Shown here one piece after another: positions 54,111 through 63,316 of a stretch of 64,000 nt of DNA. The notes beneath the pieces were generated by a model. It was not told the DNA's origin. It searched no databases and saw nothing but the letters and a program-made list of their open reading frames with translations. A program made the translations under genes and the position numbers. Origin of the DNA: Drosophila miranda (taxonomy: Eukaryota > Arthropoda > Insecta > Diptera > Drosophilidae); NCBI RefSeq assembly GCF_003369915.1, contig NC_046676.1:3596001-3660000 (forward strand), in the 5' to 3' direction. Every line of letters starts with the position of its first letter. Position 1 is the first letter of the stretch.

Positions 54111-54930
54111 TCTTCGTTTTGTTGCGTTGTCCTGTTGGTGTCGGGGTTCGTGCTGGGGAACTGGCCATGGTTGGTTCCGTCGGTGTCGCAGTTCTTTCCG
54201 TCGTAGCTTCCTTCGTGTCCTGTTGTGGTGGCGTAGTCCTGGGGTTGTTGCGTGATCTTGTCTGGTAGGGCTTTGCTGTCACTGCGGTTGGATGGTTCGT
54301 GGTTGGCTGTGGGGTGTTGGTCTGCGGCTGGTCTCGGATGGCAGTGGAGTCCGCAAACGTGACAGACCGTGGGCGTGGCTGGGCGGTGCATGATGGTATC
54401 GTCCCGGCGGGTTTCTGCTGCAACTTCAGCTGCAGATATGCCCGTCCGCAGTGGATCCTTGCGCGGATGCCACAGAGGAAGTCGAGCCCCAAGATGAAGT
54501 CGTCTAATACCGTGGGGAGTATAAGAAGAGATACCTGTGTTTCTTGCTGATCCAGGCGCACTGTGACTGCTATCGCTTCGTTGATCTCCTTCCTGGTTCC
54601 ATCTGCAAGGCGGATCCTGGTCCTCACCTCTCGCCTGTTCTCGGTCGCCCCTATCTCCTTCGCCAGCCGCTCACTGATGAAGGATCGTGTGGCTCCCGTG
54701 TCGAGGGTGGCCGCAAATGCTCTCCCATTGATGTCCACCAGGTCAGCGATCCTTCCTCCGGTCATGCTTAATGGGTGGGTTTCTCCTGTTCCTGGGTGCG
54801 CGCCTCCGTCCATGTCCCAGTTAGGCGGAGACCCGACTCGTTTCCCGACGCTGGTTTCCGGCAGCAGTTGATGGTCCGGACCCCTCGGTGGCCACATTCC
54901 CAACAGAACAGCTTCTGTCGGTTTGTGCAC
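52867..54930 (-). CDS. pol: Unit 2 retropepsin plus repeat-encoded tail
   Basis: 687 codons. The protease motif LDTGATRSFIS is at about residues 79-89, with DDFILGLDFL after it, then a linker and about 13 repeat units in frame B to a GGATTAATCC stop at 52867. The start region (MHKPTEAVLLGMWPPRGP) overlaps the Gag zinc knuckles by 163 bases; the pro frame is -1 relative to gag, fitting programmed -1 frameshifting. Confidence 0.8.
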   Translation of the reverse strand: MHKPTEAVLLGMWPPRGPDHQLLPETSVGKRVGSPPNWDMDGGAHPGTGETHPLSMTGGRIADLVDINGRAFAATLDTGATRSFISERLAKEIGATENRREVRTRIRLADGTRKEINEAIAVTVRLDQQETQVSLLILPTVLDDFILGLDFLCGIRARIHCGRAYLQLKLQQKPAGTIPSCTAQPRPRSVTFADSTAIRDQPQTNTPQPTTNHPTAVTAKPYQTRSRNNPRTTPPQQDTKEATTERTATPTEPTMASSPARTPTPTGQRNKTKTLAETATAPLDQSRASLSNQESPTGHSRKQRTWAETATAPLDQSRASSSNQESPTGHSRKQRTWAETATAPLDQSRASSSNQESPTGHSRKQRTWAETATAPLDQSRASSSNQESPTGHSRKQRTWAETAPAPLDQSRASSSNQESPTGHSRKQRTWAETATAPLDQSRASSSNQESPTGHSRKQRTWAETATAPLDQSRASSSNQESPTGHSRKQRTWAETATAPLDQSRASSSNQESPTGHSRKQRTWAETATAPLDQSRASLSNQESPTGHSRKQRTWAETATAPLDQSRASSSNQESPTGHSRKQRTWAETATAPLDQSRASSSNQESPTGHSRKQRTWAETATAPLDQFRASSSNQESPTGHSRKQRTWAETAPAPLDQSRASSSNQESPTGHRRKQRTWAETATAPLD

Positions 54931-56190
54931 GCACCACTGAAATGGCCGTTTTCCCTGCAGTTACGGCAGACTCGTTGTACATCGATCGCCTGCTCTTGCT
55001 CCTGGCCGATTCCTCGGTTGGCGATCTCGGTTTTCCCGGGTGTCTCGTGTGTGTTGCCTCGTTGTGGGTTGGTTCCATTGCCGGTATAGGTGGCACGGGG
55101 TCGATGGTTCTGCGTGGTCCCGACGCTGCGGAGTGCGTCTCGGTCCCGCGCGGTTTCGTAGGCCGAGACGAGCTGGGTCAATTCTGTGAGTGATCGGAAA
55201 TCTTGTCTGCGCGTGTCCATTTGATACTCCGGACGGAGATTTCGTAGATCCGCTCGAGTTCCTGTTCCCGAGTATACTGGGCTCGTTGCATCATCAGACG
55301 CAACTCGATAAGGTAATCCCGGAAGGATTCCTTGGGCTTCTGTTCCCGACTTCGTATGGTGTCTTCCAGCCGCTGGAAGTATCTGAGGGGCAGGAAGAAT
55401 TCTAGGAATTCTTTCCGAAAGTCTGTCCAATTCTGTCCCTGCATCTGAAAAGTTCAGAACCAGCCTTCGGCCTTACCTGTAAGGAGACCGGAGATGGCTC
55501 GCGGCAACTGCTCTGGGCTCGCTCCACTGCTTCCACTCGCTCCTCGAGCCTTTCGATGAACGCTAGTGGGTCCGCGTGGCCGTCGAAAGTAAATCCCCAT
55601 TTCCGGAGTTTGTCCGCCAGTAACGAGTACGAGATCTCACCCCCTCCGGGCCGTGAGACCCGATGTCCCTGAGGAAGACGTGGCTGTTCTCCTTCCGTGG
55701 TTGTCTGGTGGCTAGGCGTGGCCAGGGGTCCAGCGGTAGTGGGTACTGGCTCGTGGTTCTTGCTGGACGCCTCTGGTCTGGTTCCTTGGAGTGGTCCTTG
55801 GGCAGCTCGTTGTGGTTGCTCGTCCTGGGCGGCCGGTGTCTCGGTTGCTGACTCGCGGTATCCGTGGGTGGATCCTTGGCTCGTGCTGGGCAGCTCGGGT
55901 ACAATTAATCGCAGTTTTTGTCCCTCCTTGCTGTCTTCCATCTTCGTCCGGCTCTCTGGCCCGGGTGACGTGGCTGGACTCCGGTGGTCCCTGGGGCTCG
56001 GTATGTTCCCAAAGTGCGTAGCCAATTCGTCCAGCCTTGCCTGCACGCCTTCGGGGTGCCCAGGGCGTGCGATGAATGCGGTGATCCGGCTCCGTAAGTC
56101 CTCTACAGTCCCAGATTCTCCTAGTCCAAACTCCTTAGCTAGGCTCTGCAGCTCGTCCTTCCTGCGGGACGCTATCCAGCGGATGTTCAT
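54768..56190 (-). pseudogene. gag: Unit 2 gag, frameshifted
   Basis: Starts at 56190 with the same SAP-like N-terminus. A changed patch near 55520-55530 shifts the frame (VEAVERAQSS against VESYGGSPEQ in unit 1), and one T is missing near 55242 compared with unit 1. The C-terminal piece (54768-55430) has the zinc knuckles CRNCRENGHFSGAC and CWECGHRGVRTINC that unit 1 lacks. Damage differs from unit 1, so the copies decayed independently after the array formed. Confidence 0.8.
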
Positions 56191-57428
56191 CCTGATCCTG
56201 TTCCACTAATCGGGGCACCGGTGTGAGTCGTTATCAGCACGGTACTGGGTCAGGGCTCCTATACTAAGATACACGGCACTGAGGTGGGGGTCCTGTTCGA
56301 AGGACACGCGGCACGGTACTCGATTGATGATCCTGTACTAGGATACACAGCACTGGGTTGGATGATCCTGTCGAAGGATACGTGGCACGGTACAGGGAAT
56401 GGTTCCCTGTGGAAGCTCGGTAATCTCTCTCTGACTGCTCGGTATTAACTGTCCTGAATGCTCGGTAACAACTACCTGACTGCTCGGTAATGACTGTCTG
56501 ACTGCTCGGTAACAACTACCTGACTGCCCGGTAATGACTGTCTGACTGCTCGGTAACAACTGTCCTGACCGGTGTTCCTGCTCCGCCTTATATTGGCCGT
56601 GGCCATGGCTTTGTGGCCGAGGGCTCCTCTGCCATGTAGCTGCTCCTCTGCGATCGCCGGCTGTCCCTCGCTGCTCCGTTGTTCTACCGCTGCTTCGCTG
56701 CTTGGCTGCTCTGTCACTGCTTGGCTGCTCTGTCACTGCCTCGCTGCTCTGTCACTGCTTGGCTGCTCTGTCACTGTCTCGCTGCTCTGTCACTGCCTCG
56801 CTGCTCTGTCACTGCCTCGCTGCTCTGTCGCTGCGCCTTCTCCGCTCTGCCGCTGCCACGTTGCTCTGTCGCTGCTGCTTCTCCGCTCTGCCGCTGCCTC
56901 GTTGCTCTGTCGCTGCTGCTTTGCTGCTCTGCCGCTGCGCCGCTGCTGCTGCTTTGCTACTCTGTCGCTGGTGCCGCTTTGTCGCCGTCGCGTGCCAAAG
57001 TTTTAGGCGCCGTCCGCGGCCATTTTCTCCCGGCACGCGGTGCTGTGTCTTCGGCGTCTCTCCCCGTCTCTTTCTGTCGCGTAGGTGGCTGGCCGCGTGG
57101 GTTTTTTTTTGTTTTTTTCCGCGTGGTTTTCGCCGGCGCGTCTGGGACACGTGCCGGCGGCTGTTGCTTTGGGGGTATTAGAGAAACCAGCCTCAGCTGT
57201 ACATAAGTCGAGGGATCAAAGATTGGTGCTGATTTTAAGTTTTCCTTCCTTTTCTCCTGCTGCTTTTCCTGATCCGTGGCTCCTAAGCATCGTTTGCTGT
57301 TTTGCTTTTGTGGGTCTTGCCTTTTAATTGTTGGCTGCTGCTTGGTTCCCTTTTCACTTTTAACTGCTTTTCACTTATTCCCTATGCTCACCGACTCTCC
57401 CCTCGTGAGTCCCTGCTCGGGCGCCATC
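56191..57428 (-). other. Unit 2 leader with two tandem-repeat blocks
   Basis: Block one (56421-56572): a period of about 21-22 bp, CTGACTGCTCGGTAA(C/T)AACT type, absent from unit 1. Block two (56690-56970): CTGCTCTGTCACTGCCTCG type, longer than in unit 1. A segment near 57227 is about 37 bp shorter than in unit 1. Primer site at 57409-57426. Confidence 0.75.
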
Positions 57429-59024
57429 TGTAAGGAAGTTCTCAGGCCGAGGTACAGCTTCTCAGTCTGTCCAGGGCCCGGTCCTTCCCCACAGCAAAAT
57501 TTGTTGTGTGAGGACCTAAGGGGAGAGCCGCTCGTGGCGAAAGCGCGCCCGTGGGGTGGATCGTGGGACGGTCGGGCCTGGCCCGGCCACGAGGCGTGGG
57601 TGAAGCCGTGCTTGGGAGCTGCAGAGACGTGCGTTGGGGGTCATGTGTGGCGGGAGACGGGGTTTGGGTCAGGGATCGGAAAGGTGTGGGAGAGGGGAGC
57701 CCAGCCTAGCAGATGCCGCATGATCCACGACTCACATCTGCGTCGCCGGGTCCCCCGGGCGAGGGTGTAGGAGAGGGAACCCAGCTTTGCGAATGCCGCG
57801 TGAATCCACGACTCACATCCAGCATCGCCGGGTCCCCAGGGGAGAAAGGTATAGGAGAGGGAAAACCCAGCTTGGTGAATGCCGCATGAATCCACGACTC
57901 ACATCCACTTCGCCGGGCCTCCCGGGAAAAGGGAAGAGAGGGGGAGGGGGGTGAGTGACTCCTACGGGCGAATGTTCTGAGACAGAGATTGGGTTGAGGC
58001 TGGTGTCTTTATTGTTTTCGGATCATTTCCCTACTTAAAATCCCGCGCCTGCAGCGGGGAAATAAACGCCAAAAAAAAATATCATAAACAACATGTGGGC
58101 ATAGATATGTAAAGAAACTGCGGGAATGTTCTGCTTATACCTGCCTACTGCACCGATCTATCCCCCCCAGAGCTCACATACGTGAGGTGGCTCACCCTTG
58201 TGTCCCTTCTTTGGGTCCTGTTCTCCCACGGCGGGTCCTCGTCACTTCGGTGGCTTCCTTTGCACACCGCGTGGGTGCGGTCACAGCTGGTTTTATTCAC
58301 CGCGTGCGGGCGAACACGGCTTATTGCGTACACGGCGCGGTCACGGCTAGTTTTTCACATCTATTTTGGCTTCCGCCGCACAACCGGTCTGGCTCAGCCC
58401 TCCGAGATCACTCTCGAGCTTGGCTCGCGCTGGACCGTGCCAGGCCTCTGCTTTTCTTTTTCGGAGCTTCTCTGCCGCTTCGCTGTTGCGCCGCCTTCGG
58501 CTGCCGGTCTCGGCTGCGTGGGTGTATGGCTGCGGGTGTGTATTGCCTGCTTCGCCGTCGGCTCTTTTCCTCGGCTGCGTGGGCGTAATACCGATCGGCG
58601 GCTTCTCTGCCGCTTCGTTCTCTTTCATGTTGTCTCTTTTCGTCTGCGTATAGCCGTTCTCTTCCTTGCGTTGGCTGCGTGGGCGTACGAGCGTATCTCT
58701 TTCGGGTTGGTTCTCTTTTCCTTCGTATAGCCGTGGTGTACGTCTCTCTTCGCTGCGTGGCCGTAGTGTGCGTCTCTCTTACGTGTTGGTTCTCTTAGTT
58801 CTAATAAGTAAAAAGGCCTACTGTTTTGGGGTTTCTTAGCCTATTTCTTACTTTAATGGGTGAAAATAAGGATTCATTGTTGTTTGTCTTGGTAATACTA
58901 ATAATAATAGAAGTAATAAAATCGGATAATAGTGAATAATAATGAAATTAGATAACAAGCCGTCGGGGCGGTCCCTTTAGGGGATGGTGTCGTGGTCAGT
59001 GTTGTGGAGGCTTACGCCTTCACA
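57429..59024 (-). repeat. LTR 3, shared by units 2 and 3
   Basis: 1,596 bp with the same ends, 80-bp repeats and polyadenylation signal as LTR 1 and LTR 2. It shares the extra C of LTR 2 (near 58166). Confidence 0.92.
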
Positions 59025-59711
59025 CTCCCTTCCTACTTCGGGGTGGGGCGCGGTGAAATGCGCACCAAATTTCCGCTGATGCATACGCGGAAGCGTTGGC
59101 CGTCGTGGTGTTCTAGGCCGCGCCGCGTTTGCCTGAGCGCTGGCGCCTTCCAGCAGGCTTTGCGGGATGCGGCGGTCAGGCGTGCTTACCCGCCAGGCGA
59201 CTGGGGCGATTGGCCATTCCTGCTCCTCCTGCAGCGCGTTTAGCTCGGGCATCTCCTCGAACGCTGTGAGCAGTCCGCCCGCCTCTGCCTCTTCCAAGCC
59301 CAATGACAGGTCGCTGTCCTCCTTTGGTTGGCTCGGGTTTCCTGGTTCGGCCTCTCGGGCCGTGCAGCTCGTCGGTTCCGGGTTCGGGGCGTTGTGGTCG
59401 GTGGGAACTGGCGATAGCCACTTCATTGGTGCGTGGTCCAGCGGCTGCCAATCGGGATTCTCCCCTCTTTCCGGGGCTGCCGCCTCCTCCTGCGCGTCCC
59501 ACTCCTGCAGTCTGGCGTGCCACCCGTCGTCCCAGCTGGTGTCCGGGATCGGGCCGTTTGGGTTCTCCTGTTGATGGTCCATGCTGCGTGGTGTTGCCCG
59601 GTTCTGCTTGCGGGGTCGGGGAGTGGTGTCTTGCTTGTGGTTGGCTGGTCGTGGACCGTGGTTGCCTTGAGCTGGGCGGCGACGCACCCCTAGGATGCCC
59701 CTCCGTGCCAT
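58977..59711 (-). CDS. Unit 3 extra ORF
   Basis: 244 codons, apparently identical to the unit 1 version including the C-terminal end inside the LTR. Units 1 and 3 thus agree against unit 2, which holds the insertion. Confidence 0.55.
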   Translation of the reverse strand: MARRGILGVRRRPAQGNHGPRPANHKQDTTPRPRKQNRATPRSMDHQQENPNGPIPDTSWDDGWHARLQEWDAQEEAAAPERGENPDWQPLDHAPMKWLSPVPTDHNAPNPEPTSCTAREAEPGNPSQPKEDSDLSLGLEEAEAGGLLTAFEEMPELNALQEEQEWPIAPVAWRVSTPDRRIPQSLLEGASAQANAARPRTPRRPTLPRMHQRKFGAHFTAPHPEVGRECEGVSLHNTDHDTIP

Positions 59712-59976
59712 CCTCTGCCTCTAGAGGCTGTGCGTCGCTCGTCCTTGGGTTGTCCGTGTCGGATCTGGTGGGGGGAAGAAACCTTGTTTGGTTAGAACCT
59801 GACCTGTGCCACTGAGGTGCCCTGTGCCCTGGGTTTCCCTGATCGGTGCATTTTCTAGTTTCTGGCTATTTCTTACTCTAATCCCTTAAGGGGAGTTAAG
59901 CTATCTTACTGCGTGTGTACGCGGTTGCCCCTTGCGGGGCGAGGAAATTACGGCAGCGCACTACCATAAGTAGCCC

Positions 59977-60693
59977 TCATGAACTCGCGGTTTTCCTGGT
60001 GCTGGGGTCGTCGTCATCGTTGTCTTCGTTGTCTTCGCTGGTGAGTGTGTGCTCGTTGTCGTGGTAGGCCTTGAGGTCGGCTAGTCCGGCCGTTCGTCGT
60101 TGTCTTCCTGGATGCTTCTGGAGTCGTGCTATGGTGGGAGAAATAAATTTTACTACTTTGTAAGGCCCCTCATATTTGGGAGCCAGTTTGGCAGCGAAGT
60201 TGTCCGCCGCTTTGGACAGGTGATGTTGGCGTAGCATCACGAGCGTCCCGATCGTGGGTCTCCATTCGCGTCGAAGTAGGTTGTAGTTCCTGCTCTGCGT
60301 CTGTGATGCCTGCTGGGTATTTTCCTGTACGATGGCGAAGATTTCCTTGTGTCGCTTGGCCTTGTCGGTTGGGATCTCTGTCACTTCGCCTAGTCCTGGG
60401 GTCGCCTCTTCGTACAAGGCTCCAGGCAACCGAGGTTCCCGGCCGAGTACAATGAATGCTGGGCTGAAGCCTGTGGTGTCCGATGTGCTGCTGTTGATGG
60501 CTAGGCTGAGTTCGGGCAGCAGCTCGTCCCATGTCCGCTGGTCTCCATCGATGTACTGGGCGATCATGGTTTTGATCGTCCTGTTGGCTCGTTCCGTGGG
60601 GTTTTGTTGTGGGGTATAGGGCTTGCTGCCACGGCGATAGGTCCTCCAGTTCCTGGGCGGTAATGGTGGCCAAGATCGCGTTCTCGTAGTCAT
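59977..60693 (-). pseudogene. pol: Unit 3 integrase C-terminal remnant
   Basis: 238 codons, the most complete of the three: the upstream piece without a stop, PYTPQQNPTERANRTIKT, and the whole C-terminus ending TRKTASS. Still lacks the zinc domain and the first two catalytic aspartates. Confidence 0.85.
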
Positions 60694-60848
60694 CCGAGTC
60701 GGCTGGGCGAAACGGGTTGCGTTCCCGAGCTATCTCGGCGTCGGCTAATGGCTCCAGTTGGTAGTCCGTCGTCGGGGTTTCTGTGATCTCGTCCTGTGGT
60801 ATCGGGGTTCGTGGCTTACGTGATGTCTGTCGTGTTGGGTGACTACGT

Positions 60849-62493
60849 GGTGACTCCCGGTTCGATGAGCTGGCCCTGGATTGATCCCGCGGGGCCGCAG
60901 CTATCTTTGCTGGAATATCCTGGTGATTCCTGGGTCCTGTTGCTGACTCCCGGTTCGATGAGCTGGCCCTGGGTTGGTCCAGTGGAGCCGTAGCTGTCTC
61001 TGCCCAAGTCCCTTGCTTCCTGCTGTGTCCTGTTGGTGACTCCTGGTTCGACGAGCTGGCCCTGGATTGATCCAGTGGAGCCGCAGCTGTCTCTGCCCAA
61101 GTCCCTTGCTTCCTGCTGTGTCCTGTTGGTGACTCCTAGTTCGACGAGCTGGCCCTGGATTGATCCAGTGGAGCCGTAGCTGTCTCTGCCCAAGTCCTTT
61201 GTTTCCTGCTGTGTCCTGTTGGTGACTCCTGGTTCGACGAGCTGGCCCTGGATTGATCCAGTGGAGCCGTAGCTGTCTCTGCCCAAGTCCTTTGTTTCCT
61301 GCTGTGTCCTGTGGGTGACTCCTGGTTCGACGAGCTGGCCCTGGATTGATCCAGTGGAGCCGTAGCTGTCTCTGCCCAAGTCCCTTGCTTCCTGCTGTGT
61401 CCTGTTGGTGACTCCTGGTTCGACGAGCTGGCCCTGGATTGATCCAGTGGAGCCGCAGCTGTCTCTGCCCAAGTCCCTTGCTTCCTGCTGTGTCCTGTTG
61501 GTGACTCCTAGTTCGACGAGCTGGCCCTGGATTGATCCAGTGGAGCCGTAGCTGTCTCTGCCCAAGTCCTTTGTTTCCTGCTGTGTCCTGTTGGTGACTC
61601 CTGGTTCGACGAGCTGGCCCTGGATTGATCCAGTGGAGCCGTAGCTGTCTCTGCCCAAGTCCTTTGTTTCCTGCGGTGTCCTGTTGGTGACTCCTGGTTC
61701 GACGAGCTGGCCCTGGATTGATCCAGTGGAGCCGTAGCTGTCTCTGCCCAAGTCCTTTGTTTCCTGCTGTGTCCTGTTGGTGACTCCTGGTTCGACGAGC
61801 TGGCCCTGGATTGATCCAGTGGAGCCGTAGCTGTCTCTGCCCAAGTCCTTTGTTTCCTGCGGTGTCCTGTTGGTGACTCCTGGTTCGACGAGCTGGCCCT
61901 GGATTGATCCAGTGGAGCCGGAGCTGTCTCTGCCCAAGTCCTTTGTTTCCTGCTGTGTCCTGTGGGTGACTCCTGGTTCGACGAGCTGGCCCTGGATTGA
62001 TCCAGTGGAGCCGTAGCTGTCTCTGCCCAAGTCCTTTGTTTCCTGCGGTGTCCTGTTGATGACTCCTGGTTCGACGAGCTGGCCCTGGATTGATCCAGTG
62101 GAGCCGTAGCTGTCTCTGCCCAAGTCCTTTGTTTCCTGCGGTGTCCTGTTGATGACTCCTGGTTCGACGAGCTGGCCCTGGATTGATCCAGTGGAGCCGT
62201 AGCTGTCTCTGCCCTAGTCCTTTGTTTCCTGCTGTGTCCTGTTGGTGACTCCTGGTTCGACGAGCTGGCCCTGGATTGATCCAGTGGAGCCGTAGCTGTC
62301 TCTGCCCAAGTCCTTTGTTTCCTGCTGTGTCCTGTTGGTGACTCCTGGTTCGACGAGCTGGCCCTGGATTGATCCAGTGGAGCCGTAGCTGTCTCTGCCC
62401 AAGTCCTTTGTTTCCTGCTGTGTCCTGTTGGTGACTCCTGGTTCGACAAGCTGGCCCTGGATTGATCCAGTGGAGCCGTAGCTGTCTCTGCCA
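60849..62493 (-). repeat. 93-bp tandem repeat, unit 3 (about 17.7 copies)
   Basis: 1,645 bp. Frame A is open for 426 codons (60843-62123) and again for 62214-62777; a CCCTAGTCC variant near 62214 breaks it. At the left end only parts of the diverged units remain (YGSTGPTQGQLIEPGV), a fusion of a standard and a diverged unit. Confidence 0.92.
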
Positions 62494-63316
62494 AAGTCTT
62501 CGTTTTGTTGCGTTGTCCTGTTGGTGTCGGGGTTCGTGCTGGGGAACTGGCCATGGTTGGTTCCGTCGGTGTCGCAGTTCTTTCCGTCGTAGCTTCCTTC
62601 GTGTCCTGTTGTGGTGGCGTAGTCCTGGGGTTGTTGCGTGATCTTGTCTGGTAGGGCTTTGCTGTCACTGCGGTTGGATGGTTCGTGGTTGGCTGTGGGG
62701 TGTTGGTCTGCGGCTGGTCTCGGATGGCAGTGGAGTCCACAAACGTGACAGACCGTGGGCGTGGCTGGGCGGTGCATGATGGTATCGTCCCGGCGGGTTT
62801 CTGCTGCAACTTCAGCTGCAGATATGCCCGTCCGCAGTGGATCCTTGCGCGGATGCCACAGAGGAAGTCGAGCCCCAAGATGAAGTCGTCTAATACCGTG
62901 GGGAGTATAAGAAGAGATACCTGTGTTTCTTGCTGATCCAGGCGCACTGTGACTGCTATCGCTTGGTTGATCTCCTTCCTGGTTCCATCTGCAAGGCGGA
63001 TCCTGGTCCTCACCTCTCGCCTGTTCTCGGTCGCCCCTATCTCCTTCGCCAGCCGCTCACTGATGAAGGATCGTGTGGCTCCCGTGTCGAGGGTGGCCGC
63101 AAATGCTCTCCCATTGATGTCCACCAGGTCAGCGATCCTTCCTCCGGTCATGCTTAATGGGTGGGTTTCTCCTGTTCCTGGGTGCGCGCCTCCGTCCATG
63201 TCCCAGTTAGGCGGAGACCCGACTCGTTTCCCGACGCTGGTTTCCGGCAGCAGTTGATGGTCCGGACCCCTCGGTGGCCACATTCCCAACAGAACAGCTT
63301 CTGTCGGTTTGTGCAC
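61508..63316 (-). CDS. pol: Unit 3 retropepsin plus repeat-encoded tail
   Basis: 602 codons. Same protease as unit 2 (LDTGATRSFIS, DDFILGLDFL) followed by about 10 repeat units in frame B; stops where a CTAGTTCG variant occurs at 61508. Confidence 0.8.
   Translation of the reverse strand: MHKPTEAVLLGMWPPRGPDHQLLPETSVGKRVGSPPNWDMDGGAHPGTGETHPLSMTGGRIADLVDINGRAFAATLDTGATRSFISERLAKEIGATENRREVRTRIRLADGTRKEINQAIAVTVRLDQQETQVSLLILPTVLDDFILGLDFLCGIRARIHCGRAYLQLKLQQKPAGTIPSCTAQPRPRSVTFVDSTAIRDQPQTNTPQPTTNHPTAVTAKPYQTRSRNNPRTTPPQQDTKEATTERTATPTEPTMASSPARTPTPTGQRNKTKTLAETATAPLDQSRASLSNQESPTGHSRKQRTWAETATAPLDQSRASSSNQESPTGHSRKQRTWAETATAPLDQSRASSSNQESPTGHSRKQRTRAETATAPLDQSRASSSNQESSTGHRRKQRTWAETATAPLDQSRASSSNQESSTGHRRKQRTWAETATAPLDQSRASSSNQESPTGHSRKQRTWAETAPAPLDQSRASSSNQESPTGHRRKQRTWAETATAPLDQSRASSSNQESPTGHSRKQRTWAETATAPLDQSRASSSNQESPTGHRRKQRTWAETATAPLDQSRASSSNQESPTGHSRKQRTWAETATAPLDQSRASSSN

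Noticed and set aside
42555..62421. Plus-strand ORFs such as those encoding SWPWIDPAGPQLSL repeats
   Set aside because: They are antisense shadows of the 93-bp repeat; they are open only where GTAGCTG changes to GCAGCTG and do not keep a start.
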